Part shown: piece by piece, positions 35,501 through 47,549 of the stretch
How positions within the stretch are numbered: position 1 is the first letter of the stretch
Layout: every line of letters begins with the position of its first letter
DNA from: Edaphochlamys debaryana
Taxonomy: Eukaryota > Chlorophyta > Chlorophyceae > Chlamydomonadales
Length of the DNA stretch: 64,000 nucleotides
Assembly: GCA_016858145.1 (NCBI GenBank)
Contig: JAEHOE010000024.1
Location: forward strand, 124,001 to 188,000
Reading direction: 5' to 3'
Position numbers and translations under genes: made by a program
Notes under the pieces: model-generated
Told to the model about the DNA's origin: nothing
What the model saw: only the letters and a program-made list of their open reading frames with translations
The model's database searches: none

Positions 35501-38500
35501 CTTCTACGATGAGACCCGCGAGGAGTTCAAGGCCAACTTCGAGAAGGTCCGCGCCATCAAGGATGGGGCCGCCAAGGAGTTCATCATCGGAGTCAAGGTG
35601 AGGCGGGGGCGCGGGGACTGGGTGCGCCCGCACGCAGGGGCACGCCAGGAGCACGAACTGGCGACGGACGGAAGAGGCGCTGCAGATACAAATGCGGCTG
35701 AGAGGCCATCTCAACCCTGCTGTTCTACCTCTCCTATCCACACAGGTCAAGAAGGGGAGCGAGGTAGTTGACAAGACCGTCTCCGCTGCCGGCCTTCGCG
35801 GTGTACCTGGCATGTTCGTGCTGTCGGTTGACAAGGCCGATGGAACATCGGTGGATTCGTCTGACTACCTCTACAAGATCCAGACGGTTAGTCGGGAGGT
35901 GGTGAACCATGCATGAAACCGTCAAGGGGCTTCTACAGGCAAACCAGCCCAACCAATTCTTGCCCCGGGGAACCCCTCTCCTCCCGCCCCACAGGACGAC
36001 ACGATCTGGATCGCCGCTGACGTGGCTGCCGTACGCTTCCTGTCCAAGTTCCCGGGCCTGGAGCTCGTCCAGCAGGAGCAGGTGGACAAGACCGGCACCT
36101 CGATCCTCTACCGCCACCTGGTGCAGGCCGCTGTGAGCCACAAGGGCCCGCTGGTGGGGCAGACGGTGCGCGACTGCCGCTTCCGCACGCTCTACCATGC
36201 CGCCATCGTGGCAGTGCACAGGTGGGCGGGCTGACGATGGACGGAGCGACTGAACGGCGCAGTGGCGTATTGTTGAGGCGCGGCAATGGTGGGCGGGTGG
36301 CCTGCCTTGTCACCTAGGGCTTGGTGCTGCTCAGGGCTGCATTTGGAGTGTGCCGCTATGCCTGTATAGCGACCGGGTGGGAGTCGTTTCCCTCCCAAGC
36401 AGGTCCCTGCTTTGACGCATTTTTGTCTCCCCACCCCACCGCACAGGGAGGGCGCGCGCGTTCCGCTCAAGGTTCAGGACATCGTGCTCCAGGGCGGAGA
36501 TGTGCTCTTGCTGAGCTGCCACACCAAGTGGGCGGAGGAGCACCGGCACGACAAGGCCTTCGTCCTCATCCAGGTACGGCTGATGTCAGGATGCAGATCT
36601 CTGGAGGCTGTGTGCTTGCAATTCACAGACCTTACTGATTGCATGCGTGCCCTCCCGGCCCTCCCCGCCTTCACTGCCACGCAGACCGTTCCCAACTCCT
36701 CGCCCCCCAAGAACTCCCGCATGATCATTGCCGTACTGCTCGTGATCGGCATGATCCTGACCCAGATCGTGGGCGGCCTCAAGGATAAGGAGTACATCCA
36801 CCTGGTACGCCGTCGCCGTGCTGTGCCGTACATTTCCGTGCCGTACACCGTTCGGCGTTCCTAACACGACTCGCCACCACCCTCCTCCCCGCCTTGCAGT
36901 GGCCCGCCTCCGTCCTCACCGCCGGCCTCATGCTCGTCACCGGCTGCATGAACGGCGACCAGGCTCGCAACGCAATCATGTGGTGGGTAGAACTGAGGGC
37001 CCGCCCCCCTTCAACTCAAACCAGGCTAGGCACCATTCAGAACTTGGGGAGTAAGCAAGTCTGTCCTCTCCACCAACCCCGAGTCCCCGTCCCCGCTCCC
37101 CACGCGCGCAGGGACGTGTACCTGACCATCGCTGCGGCCTTCGGTGTGTCGGCCTCACTCGAGCAGACCGGCGTCGCCAAGGAGTTCGCCAACGCCATCA
37201 TCTCCATCGGAAAGAACGTGGGCGGCACTGGCGCCGGCCTGATTGCCATGTGAGTAGCTCTTGCGTATTGAGAGACAGGCATTGGGTGTTGCCCTGCCCT
37301 TGTTGCTTCTGATGACTCCGTGCGTAACGTGCTCTGACCCCAAGCCACTTGGCCGCGCTTCGTCCGCCGCAGCTACATTGCCACCGCTATTCTGTCCGAG
37401 CTCCTCACCAACAACGCCGCCGGTGCCATCATGTACCCCATCGCCGCTATTGCGGGTGCGTCGGGGCCTGTCAAGGGGCGGGGCCTATCATCATGCTCTG
37501 GGCGAGGCTTGACAGGCGAACCGGATGGAGTGTACTGGGCGTGAACCCATGCCCGCTTCCCCGCCCTCCCCCTCGCCCCCAGGTGATGCCATGAAGATCT
37601 CCCCCCGTGACACCTCGGTTGCCATCATGCTTGGCGCCTCGGCGGGCTTCATCAACCCCTTCAGGTGCGTGGGACAAGGGCTGGGAAGTGCACCGCCTGC
37701 TTTGCGTTGTTGTGCGGGCTGCCAAACAGGGTCCGGGTTGCAAGACTCTTAACCACATGCCCGTTTCCGTCTCCTCTCTACAGCTACCAGACCAACCTGA
37801 TGGTCTACACCGCCGGTAACTACAACGTCCGCGAGTTTGCCACGATTGGCGCACCCTTCCAGGTGCGTGTGCTCGGTTCGCTCGGTTGGTTGCCCACCGA
37901 GCAGGGGCATGCGTTGCCATGCAACGCACCCTTGCGCTGCTATCTATGTATGCACTGAGGTTCAAGCCCTAGGCACGTTACAAACAGCTGCGTGCCACCA
38001 CACAGCCCTGCACACAGCACATGCACGGCAGGTCAGCGTGCCATCGTCATTAACCGCCCTTTCGTCCCCTTCTGATCGCCCTCCCCCCTTCAGGTGTGGC
38101 TCATGGTGGTGGCAGGCTTCATCCTCGTCTACCGCAACCAGTGGCAGGAGGTGGGTCCCTTCCCAGCAAAACCTTGGGCCTGGGCATGGCTGGGCCCGGC
38201 TTGTCCTCGATGGGCCTGGCTGGGCCTGCCTGTTGAACATCACCCTGCCCGTGCCGTGGGCAGCAGGCGACTGGTTCCCCGGGCCTAGGGCTCTTAACCC
38301 TGCCCGTTTGTCAGGACACACCATGGGTTAGAGCAAGGTACTGCCGAGTCGCCGGACCTATACGTGTTCTCCCTGTACGTGCCTCACAGGTCTGGATCGT
38401 GTCGTGGACCTGCACCTTCGGCATCATTATGATCCCCGCCCTGTTCGGCCTGCTGCCCACTCGCATCACCGAGCCTTTCGAGTCCTGGATGGACCGTACG

Positions 38501-38707
38501 GCCGCCAAGATCAACCCCTCCGACGCCCTCCGCCGCTACCGCTCCGCGCGCCTGGTCCGCCAGCACACCAACAAGAGCGGCGCTGGCTCGAGCTTCAACG
38601 ACCGCGACCTGGATGCGATCAAGGCCTCGCCTGACCACAGCAGCGACGAGAGCCGCTCGCCCAAGAAGACCTGGTCCCTGCCCTGGAAGTCCGGGAACAA
38701 GGCATAA
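32572..38707 (+). CDS. SLT: sodium/sulfate symporter-type transporter with TrkA-C domains (SLT/SAC1-like)
   Basis: Plasma-membrane anion/sodium symporter (SLC13/DASS-related), as in the sulfate-responsive SLT and SAC1 proteins of Chlamydomonas. Twenty-three exons join in phase to 903 residues: 32572-32646, 32765-32823, 33096-33199, 33468-33567, 33683-33851, 33942-34043, 34248-34414, 34546-34657, 34757-34794, 34952-35012, 35134-35302, 35497-35597, 35746-35886, 35995-36221, 36447-36573, 36685-36804, 36900-36982, 37112-37249, 37373-37455, 37583-37664, 37784-37862, 38094-38150, 38390-38707 (TAA). Two hydrophobic halves flank a soluble middle with TrkA-C/RCK-type strands (VLEIGDILYIAGELDVVEF, VQDIVLQGGDVLLLSC). 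Paired signature loops are SAFLNNTPCVTFMIPVLLSW with TSIGTSTNLVIVG, and LTNNAAGAIMYPIA with YQTNLMVYTAGNY. The hydrophilic tail ends KKTWSLPWKSGNKA. Substrate is inferred from the family; the paralogue is unclear. Confidence 0.85.
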
Positions 38708-40213
38708 GGTGCTTCAGAGCCTTTAGTTGGTGCCTGCCGGGCGTCTGGGCGTCTTTCCCGGGTCCGGGAGGCACGAGCCCGAGTGCACGCCTGCCGCAAT
38801 GTTTGGAACCAAGCTTGTGCGACCGGCTTAACGCCGGAATTTGCGGGGAAGCGGGGTGAGGGCGGGAGTAGGGTTCGGGGCAAGTAACCTAGCACATGCA
38901 TGGTGGCAATGCTTCCGGATTTCGGAGTCTCGGTGGGGCGCTGTCCGTGTTGTGTGTCTTGGCTTGCACCCAGTGAGTGCGTGATCCGAGGGGCTTTATA
39001 CAAGGATGGGTCGGGCATGCATGGTTCGGCGGGGAGTTGCTTTGTCGCGTGCGCGTTGGTCTGTCTTCATGAATACAAGCGGCTCCAAGGGACTGCTGCT
39101 TTGCAAGGCGCGCCCAGTGCCGCCAATGTTCGATTGGGTCTAGAGGTAGTGGTCTTCCCCTTCCCCGATAGCGCATGTACGATACTGATGAAGCACTGAA
39201 ATGACTGCGCGTTTTGCTCATCTTCGTAAGCCTTCTGACCATTAGTTGCTGCCAGCTTGCGCACGAGCGCCTGGCTAGGGCAACTAGCGAGGGCTGCATA
39301 CTGCTATACACTAGGTATGGCAATGGGTCAGTTGGGCTGAAGCCAAATACACAAACAACCGCTCGTACCCCTGGCCTCTGCGGCCTTGGCAGGCTGGCTC
39401 CGTTCCCTGTGGAGAGGATGAAAGGAGGGCTCGGTCTCCTGCGAGAGATGCCGTAGCACCTTGCTCTGTATGTAAAAAGGTTGACACATGAAGAGAGGTC
39501 TTGTCCCTGTGCGCATCGGTGCGCATCACTCATCCACTCCTATGTTGCATGGCGTCCTTCACCCTCACAGCCTCTGCCCTTTGTGGTCGCATCCCTAAGC
39601 TTTCACCATTCCAGATTGCTGGCGGTGATTACTTTCGCGTCCGCTCAGGCGGGTAGAGGCGGGGCACCGGGCGGGCAGGAGGGACACCAGGGACACGTGG
39701 TGGACGGAAAGGGCTCGCCCCGGCCCCGCCCGCCCCGCCCCGTGTGCCCCAACCGCCCCCAAACCCATGGACCCAAGCCGTCATTACTGTGCAGCACAAT
39801 ACTTTACAAGCGCATTGGTAGGCACCGCTCGCAGCTGAGCGCGATAAGACGCAGCTGAGCGGTCCGGTCCGGTCGGGGAATCATGGTGGGCATGTCCCGC
39901 GCGCACAGCGCAGGCGGCTTGTGGTCTATGACATACTGGCTGGACTGCAAAGCACGTGTAGCGGACTAAGCGCAATGCTGTTCGATAGTCCCGATGCTGG
40001 AAAGGACGGACTGGTCGCGCCCGGACAACTCTCCAACTCTTCCGCTGCGTCTTACCACAGCAATATACACAATAACAAGCACACTCATAGTTTCGCAGCT
40101 CCGCAGCTTCGAAGCTTTCTTAAGTCAAGGACTGCTTGCAGCTGTCCCTGCCAAATTTGCAAGAACAAACCCAGCGCTTGGCCCTGCGGGCTCGCTGGGG
40201 CTATCCTAGCCCT
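38708..40213. other. transporter 3' UTR and intergenic region
   Basis: The 3' UTR probably runs to the TGTAA at 39471. Beyond it I see no gene on either strand up to the ATG at 40214; GC content is lower than in the flanking exons. Confidence 0.5.
39471..39475 (+). terminator. TGTAA polyadenylation signal, transporter gene
   Basis: About 760 bases after the transporter stop codon, in an AT-richer context. Confidence 0.45.
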
Positions 40214-42901
40214 ATGAGCGTCAGCACAGATGCATTTCGCGTGCGGGTGCAGCTGCAGGTGGAGGCCAAGGTGCGCGAGGCAGCAATTTTGCGTAGACCT
40301 TGTTGTCCCGCGCGCGAAGTCCTGCGGCTAAGCTTATCAGGAAAAAATGCTTTATGACAGAATGGTCAACACAAGGAGGTCGTGCGGAAATGCACATCGA
40401 AGGGTGAGGACGAATTTCCCTCGCTGGGAGGGAAGGTGGACTTCTGCAGGCTGTGCGGTAGTACTTCAGCGTGGCTACGCAGCTACGAGGCACGGCAACA
40501 TGTGTTTGACCCGCACGGTCCCCACACCCGCCAAGCCATCCCCAGCTGCCGGTCTGGCGGGTCTGCCGAGCGTGCGCTCTCTCGGTGACTCTCGCATGCC
40601 CGAGTCAGCACCTAACACTCTCCCCCCCTCTCCGCACTGCTCGTCGACCAACAGGCAACGAGGTAGTGGAGGTCGACGGCTTCAAGTTCATCCGCAAGCG
40701 TAAGGCGGTGGACATCGAGCCAGCCCCGGCCCACGACCCCGACCAGCTCAGCGGGGCACCGACCTCCCATGTCTCCGAGAGCTTAGCGACCGATGGTAAC
40801 GCCCCCCAAGGCCCAGGAGAGGACGGGTGCTTGAGCGCTCCAGGCCTCGAGGCAGCAGGCCCTCTATCCGTCGTTCCGCCTCAAGCAGAAGGAGACCGGC
40901 CGGGGCCCGACCCCGCTGACCCGCCAGGCACCAGCGGGCACGCGGCCACCCCCAACAAGCAGCCAGCACCCTCGCCGCAACCACAGCGCTCACCGCAAGC
41001 GGAGGAGGCAGAGCCAGAACCCTCTCCCTCACCCCCGCCGCCGCCCCGACCCCCACGCGACCTGGCCGCGGAAATCTCGCGACTCCCCGACTTCCTGCCC
41101 TCGGGCTGCCCCACGGCCTTTGGCATGACGTGGCTCCTGGAGCAGGCCCTCCGCCTCTCGGTCCCCGCCTCTGACGAGGAGGGCACGGCCGCGGCCGACG
41201 CTGTGCTGACGGCGTTCAAGCAGGGCCTCGAGCAGCAGCTGGCGGCGGCGCAGGCCCTGCTGCAGCGCGGCGGTACGGCAGCACTGCAGCAGTACGACAG
41301 GCTGCCGCCGGCCATCCGACAGGTGCGATCCTTCCGCCGCCCTGGCACCACCCGAGCGCTGCTTGCCGTGGCCTCTGCGTGGTGACTGCTGCCTGCCCCC
41401 ACGCCCCTTGCCCTGCAACCAAGCGCCGCCCGGCAGTGACCTCGCAGTCACCTTCCCGCCACCATCTTCACTCCACTCCACGCCAACCCAACCTCACTCC
41501 CCCACCCAAACCGGGGCCCGCTTGCCACAGGCGTGCGCGGGCGACCGCGTCGCCGCCAGCCTGCGCCAGCGCCTGGCCGCCCTGGAGGCGGAGGAAACGG
41601 CCTGGCTGGCCCTGGAGGACAAGTACTCCCACAGGGCCGGCCCGGACGCCCCCGCCAACCTCACCGCAACCCCCACCACTGCCACCGTCACGACGGGGGC
41701 GGCAGGCGCGGAAGCGGACGGGGCCGCTGCGGGCCCGGATGCACCCGCGCCCGCGTCCGCGTCGGGGGCTGACACGGGGGGCGCGGGAGCAGCGGTGGAG
41801 GAGGCGGGCGAGGGCCAGGGCGAGGGGGCGAAGCAGGGGGAGCTGGTCAGCACCGCCCCGGCACCGCCCGCGCTGCCCACCGTGGACCTGGGCCCTCTGG
41901 AGGAGGCGCAGCGGAGGGCCGACATGCAGCTGAGCTTCCAGGTAAGGGGTGGGGACGGATGGGTAGGGGGTGACCGAGGCGGGGCTCAGGGAGGGATTTG
42001 GCGCGGGAGGAACGCCCGGGACTGCACTGCGGGGGCTCTCGAACATCTGCCTGTACCGTACTCCTCCGCACCACGCGGAGGTGTTGGGCTGCCCCTCCGC
42101 GCCTCCGCCTGCCCGCCCTCCCCTGCCGCCTGCCCCGCACGTGAACCCCTCACATACCCTTGCCCCCGTAACGGGTTCGGGGTGGGCGGGATGGGTCGGG
42201 CTTCGACTTCCCCGGCTCATGCGAGCAGCCCTTGACACCTTGCCCCTGGCCCCTCCCCGGCCCCCCCCCCCCTCCCCGCCAGGTGGAGGCCGTGGGCTGC
42301 ATGCTGGACAAGGCGGAGCGACTGGTGGAGCAGGCGCAGGCCGTGTGCGCGCTGCTGCAGGTGGGGGCGGGGGGCGGGGGCGGGGTAGCTGTGCTGCGGG
42401 GGTTGCGGTCAGAGCGGGTGCGCTGGGGTTGTGGGGAAAGGGCTCGGGCCGGCCGGGGGGGTCCGGGTGTGCGCTGCTGCTGGTGGGGGCGGGGGCGGGT
42501 CTAGCGGCCAGAGCGGGTGCGCTGGGGGTGCCCGGGTGGGAGGGGGGCGGTCGCACCCCTCCTGTGGCGGCGGGCTCCGTCCCGCTGGCAATGGCGGGGG
42601 CTGCCTCGCCTCACCCTCGATGTGGGCGGTCTACCGTGATCCCAAGCCCACGTCGCCATGGCGCTTCGCTCCCGTCATCCCCCATCGCTCTGCACCCCTC
42701 AACCCCCTCAACCCCCCAACCCCCCCCCCAACCCCAACCCACCCCCACCCCCGCCCCTGCCCCCAGGCCGACTACCACAAGGAGAACTTCCAGTCGTACG
42801 CCCACGTCAACTCGCCCCACGTGCTCGTCAAGATCCTGTCGCAGGCGCAGCCCTCACAGCACGTGGACTTCGTGCCAGCGTCGCAGCCCAGCCAGGCCTA
42901 G
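40214..42901 (+). CDS. helical protein of unknown function (possibly kinetochore Dsn1-like)
   Basis: Six exons join in phase to 463 residues: 40214-40270, 40361-40403, 40655-41322, 41531-41941, 42283-42360, 42767-42901 (TAG). A short basic N-terminal block (NEVVEVDGFKFIRKRKAVD) is followed by a Pro/Glu-rich disordered region. Then comes a helical part (SRLPDFLPSGCPTAFGM, LEQALRLSV, QRLAALEAEETAWLALEDKY), a second Ala/Gly-rich linker and two C-terminal helices (VGCMLDKAERLVEQAQAVCALL, trimmed here by exon edge). The end is HKENFQSYAHVNSPHVLVKI plus a short tail. No signal peptide or membrane span. The layout and the C-terminal motif faintly suggest a Mis12-complex subunit such as Dsn1, but I cannot support this beyond resemblance. 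The first exon is the weakest part of the model. Confidence 0.6.
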
Positions 42902-43375
42902 CGGGCGGGTGGCGGTGGCGGTCCGTGGGGCTGGGGTTAGGCAGTGTGCGGCTGGGTGGTTCCGGGGGGCTATCGTGGGTGGCGGTTCGTTAGGGCTGGG
43001 CCGTGGGGCAGGGGTGTGGGGCTGGGGTGAGTTGGCGAGGCATTGTGGCGGGGATGGAATGGGGTGGGGTGGGGGCCGAGCCGGTGCGGGTATTTGTTAG
43101 GCGCGGGGTCGAGGCGCAGCCTGGGAGCGGACGGGTTGCCCGTGCGGTGGGAAGCCCAGCTGAAGCCGAGATTGGCCCAGCGGGGCATCCGTGTGTCAGG
43201 CGCAGTGAGAGACAAAGGCGTTGGGCAAAGGTCGATGCATGTCAGGGCGCTTCATGGCCGCGGTAGGGCTGGGAGCGCAATGCTGACGTGTGAACGGTAT
43301 CGTGGTGTGATGGACCGTACGTTGCGGTGTGTTGACATCCGAACAAGGGGATAGGAATGGAGCGGGCGCGGCTGG

Positions 43376-43380
43376 TGTAA
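43376..43380 (+). terminator. TGTAA polyadenylation signal of the 40.2-42.9 kb gene
   Basis: About 475 bases after the stop at 42901. It nearly abuts the opposing signal at 43410-43406. Confidence 0.5.
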
Positions 43381-43405
43381 GGCGGGGGCTCCAGCTCGCT
43401 GTCAG

Positions 43406-43410
43406 TTACA
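43406..43410 (-). terminator. TGTAA polyadenylation signal of the PAN-domain gene
   Basis: Minus-strand TGTAA about 590 bases after the stop at 43999. Confidence 0.5.
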
Positions 43411-43998
43411 TAATGTCACGGGTTTGGATCCGTCGTTTGAACCCCACAGGAAGCGCACGCTCGCGCCATTCACAATGCTCACCCATACACCAGTCCGCTC
43501 ACACATACGCCAGTCCCAATCCTCGCACCTTCGAGCAAGCTGCAAGCGTACGTTACCATTCTCCCACCCCACCAAAACCCCACCTCAAATGCATAAGTGC
43601 CGCCCCTTACCTAAAGTGCTCTCATGCCTATCCTAACCCCACCTTGTGCTGCACATCTTGCAGCTGCTGAGGACCCCCCCGCAGCAGCCCCACCCTGCCG
43701 TCAGCCCCGCAGGCACCGCAGCTCCAGCAGCACCGCAGCTCCAGCAGGTTGGCCCCACCCACCATCGCCACCAAACGAGGCCGCTCCCGCTCCACACGCC
43801 GTCACCAGGAAATCCCGCACGCCGACGCTCTTCCCTCTGACCAGACCGCATGGCCTCCAGCGCCTGCGTCTACTCGCATCCGCCCCAAGCTCCTTTGGCG
43901 CTGCATGGCCCCACGCAATACCTGCGTCCGCGCGACCACTGCCCCCATTCCGTGAATTTGCCTCCCGCCGGAGGCAAAGGATCGGGCTCTGACGGCGC

Positions 43999-46900
43999 TC
44001 ACGCCAGCATGCGCCGGCCCTTCTTGACCGGCACCACGCCCGCCCACCATGGCACGAACTCGGGCGAGGTCTTGTGCGTGGCACGGAACTCGGCGCTGAA
44101 GCGGCCCTCATGGTTGATCTCCTGGAGAGGGCATCGGGCGTCGGGCAAGGGCGGGGTTTGAAAGGGGCGAAGGGCCGGGGCACAAGGCACGCGGCGGGAC
44201 TGGGCACTGGAGGTGTGGTGTAAAGGGACGGAAAGGATTCGCGGGCGGTCAGGGCCGGTACATGGCCGGCAGGTCCCGGCTGCCGTAGCGTTCCCAATGC
44301 CGTATCCAATGCACGGTAGTGATCCCGATCTCACCAGGTTGCTCTTGGTCAGGTCGGGGTTGTTGTCCCACTTCTCCTGGTGCTTGAGCCAGCAGTCGCC
44401 CGTGGTGTGGTTGTGGATGTCCTGGGATGGAGGGCAGGCGGGCACGGCGGGGGGGCCGCAGGGGCGGTTGGTTGGTAACCCCACATAACACAGCAGCCGG
44501 AGGGAAAGCGGGGGGAAACGGCGAAAAACGGGGCCTTTGCGAGTGGTGTGCAACCCTTGCCTCGTCGAAGAGGCGTAGTGCTAGTAGACACTGTCCGCAT
44601 GTCTGCCCGCAGCGCCAGTCGCAGCCCCTCACGCCAGAAGCCAGGGCCGTGCCGCCCGACGCCCGAGTGGTGCGTACCCCCGTGCCCCGCCCCAGAAAGC
44701 ACCGCTCCCGGTCACTCCCGGGACAAGGGCGGCGGGGGCCCCTGCCTCTTCCCCGCCTCTGTCGCCCCGAGGCCCTCATGGCCAGCTGCCCCTGCACCCC
44801 CACCCGCATCCCCAATTCCCCATGGCCTCCGCCCACACCGCCCCGCAGGCTTGGGCCCGGTAGGTGCCGCCGGCGTGGCTCTGCCAGCTCTGGCCGTGCC
44901 AGGCTGCGGCCGGGGCCGGGGCCGGGGCCGGGGACCGGCCCTGCCAGGGCCGGCGGCACCTACTTGACCCAAGCCTGCCACGGCCAGGGCCAGCCGTGCC
45001 CTCTGCCCGCGTGCTCCGCGGCTGGCTCAGCACGCACGGCATGCACCGCGCCGGCCGGGGCCCCGCACACACACCGTCCGCAAGGCCAGCCAGGGCCAAG
45101 GGTGAAGGGCGAGGCGAGGCACGGGACGCACGGCCGGGGCGTGACGTTCCCGGGCGTGCCCCGATGCGCTCTGGCAGCGGGAGGAGGACACACGTGCGCG
45201 CGCAGCCCAGGCCGGCACGTGCCGCTGCTCGGCCCCCGACTGGTCGTGCGGCCGCGGTGGAGCGCAGGCGGTGCTGGGGCCCTGATGCAGTTGCACCCCC
45301 AGGCGCCTCGCCGCAGGCTGCTTACGCTGCACGATGACACCGCCGCCCCTCCGGTCGCCCGAGCGCTCCGGGTACCGCAGGAGGCGCCTAGGCGCAGCGT
45401 CCTCGGCCCCCCCGCCTGCGGCCCACCCTCCCCACCTCCACCCACCTGCCTGAGCCTCAGCTCCACGCACCCACCTGCCTGAGCTTTTGCCCCTGACCCC
45501 ACACCCTCCATCCCGCTCTACCCCTGGCCGCCGCCCGCCTGCACCCGCCCTGGCTCCGGCCCCCCTGCCTCACCCTCCTCCCAGGCTCACACCCCCCTCA
45601 ACCGCCCACACCGGCCCCCTCCCACCCCTCCCTGCCCTGCCCCTCCCACCCCACCCGGGACCCCCTTCCGCCCCCACCCACCATGGTCCAGCACACGCCG
45701 CTAGGGTCGCCGCACCACACCCACACGTTGCACGGCCGCTGCGGGTGGTCATTCTGGTGCTGCTTGCACGCCGCGCAGCAGTCCGCGGCCGAGGCCTGCT
45801 TGTGCCCCAGGCCCCAGACCACACCGTCGCCTGCGCCAGGGAGGGCCCAATACCGCCATCATACAGATCCCCATGTTATCACGCAGGTGACAGGTGAGGG
45901 CGGGGGATGGAGGCAGGGGCAAGGGCAGGGGCAGGCATGGTCAGGGGCAGGTAGACACAAGGCCGGGGAGGAGGCCAGGAGGCGGCAGTTGGTCAGTGGT
46001 ACGGCATATTGTGCAGTACGGCAACACGTGCGGGTGATGGGAGAAACTCTGTCTGTCATGCGTACCTGCGTAGTCTGCATGGAACTGGGCGTGGCAGTCG
46101 TCGGGGATGGGGAGGTCCAGGATCTGTGGGGGCCAGGAGGGGCGGGCTGGGGACTGAGTTTCAGCAAGAAGGGCAGCTCAGGCCGGGCGGTACGGGCGTG
46201 GGCGGCCGTGCGGGGGTTCAAGCCCGCACAGCATGCTGCAAGGCATCTACGTATAGCAACGCCCGCCCTTCGCATGTCCAATCCCCGACCCCATGCCCCT
46301 GCAGCCTCGATCGGTTAGCCCCGGGGCTGCTTGCGCACCGTAACATGACGCCAGAGTAGCCGCCAGCCCCCCCCCCGCCCACCCCTGCTGCCCCTGCGTC
46401 ATGGTTTTAACCCCACCGTAACCCCAAGTGCCTGGATTTGACCACTTGCCTGAAGCTTTCGCCCCTTGTCGTCTACCTCCACAATCACTTTGGGCTTCGC
46501 GTCCGCAGGCTTAGCTTCAACCGCCTTCACCTCCGCTGGCTTCGCCTCTGCTTGCTTGGCCTCCACTGGCTTGACCTCAACGGTTTTAGCATCAGCGGGC
46601 TTGACCTCAGCGGGCTTCACCTCTGCTGGCTTTGCGGCTGCCGCCTGCTGTGTGCTTGCCGGCTTGGCTTCCACTTGCGGCTTAGCTGCCACCTCTGCCC
46701 CCGTGATGGGAGACGGCTTGTTCACCCGCTCTGGCCGGCCCTGGCCAAACTGCAATTGGCGTGGGGACGGACATGAAGGGCGGAGTGGATGGGCACGTAA
46801 GGCACAGACCGCAAGGGGGACGTGCAGACTGCGCGGGAGCCGTGAGGCCTGCAAGCAACGGGCAGGTGTGCAGGTGTTGCGCACCTGTGCCGCCACAAAC

Positions 46901-47187
46901 GCTCCAGAGGCTGCAACACAGCGCAACGGGACACCGTCAAAGCGAATGTCCGACGCACAGCCTTCAACGATGGTCCCGCATTAGCTAGCCCCGCATGGCA
47001 GTCGCTGTCCTGTGCGCGGCCCCTGCCTGGGCGAGCCCTGACCTTCGATGGCGCCTTTGAGTTGATCGCGACCAGCATACGACGCAAGCACGATAAGCGT
47101 CAAAAACAGCGCCAGTGGGAGCGCCGAGACTACGCGCGATGTTGTCCCCGCGCCCGCAAATGGGGGTCGCACGTACGCCCCTGCCAT
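43999..47187 (-). CDS. type II membrane protein with PAN/Apple-like module
   Basis: Minus-strand exons: 47187-47043, 46749-46450, 46123-46066, 45830-45682, 44421-44335, 44121-43999 (TGA), about 287 residues. The N-terminus has one membrane segment (SALPLALFLTLIVLASYAG) without an obvious cleavage site, so a signal anchor is likely. Next is a roughly 100-residue charged stalk of KPAEV/KPADAK repeats. The C-terminal module (from LDLPIPDDCHAQFHADY) has the CCAAC, NVWVWCGDPSGVCW and GDCWLKHQE pattern of PAN/Apple-like domains. Those bind proteins or sugars, so a Golgi or cell-surface role is inferred. The tail ends VKKGRRMLA. The intron after 46450 begins GCAAGT (GC-AG). The join between the first two exons is out of phase by one base with the sites chosen, so a small exon or different site is missing there. 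The other joins are in phase. Confidence 0.65.
44845..44978. repeat. 30-bp inverted repeat (foldback) in an intron
   Basis: Arms at 44845-44874 and 44949-44978 are inverted copies with 27 of 30 positions paired; both contain GTAGGTGCCGCCGGC or its complement. The loop is about 74 bases and GC-rich. The element lies in the 1.26-kb fourth intron of the PAN gene, far longer than that gene's other introns. Confidence 0.8.
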
Positions 47188-47549
47188 GTTGCGCAGAGGT
47201 GCCTCTCAGCAGGGCTCGCGCGGAAGAGCGACAGCAGGGCTTGCACTGTCCTCGGTTGCAGGCAGGTCAGCGCTAGCCCGGGCTGGGGCCTAGATGTGAC
47301 GGTAGTGCTACGTCATACGGGAGGAATATCGAGAGCAGCGGGAGGAGCGGGTGCATGGCATCCCATGCGGGACGGGTTCCGCGTTGCATCGAGCGCGGGT
47401 CACTGCCAGCAGCGACACCCGGTAGCCGCCGTCGTTGTCACAAACGATAGACACTGCAGCCCCCTCCACTGATTGCTCAGCTCCAGGTCACTCAGCCGCT
47501 CACGGCGTGCCGCGACACGTTCCCAGTAGCAATCGGAGCCCCCAGGACC
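47188..47549. promoter_or_regulatory. divergent promoter region, PAN protein / RHIP1
   Basis: About 360 bp between two start codons that point apart. No clear TATA box. Assigned from gene order only. Confidence 0.4.

Larger units (their letters stand above)
42902..43998. other. convergent 3' UTRs
   Basis: Tail-to-tail space between the plus-strand gene ending at 42901 and the minus-strand gene ending at 43999. Their TGTAA signals lie at 43376 (+) and 43410 (-). I see no gene between them. Confidence 0.6.
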
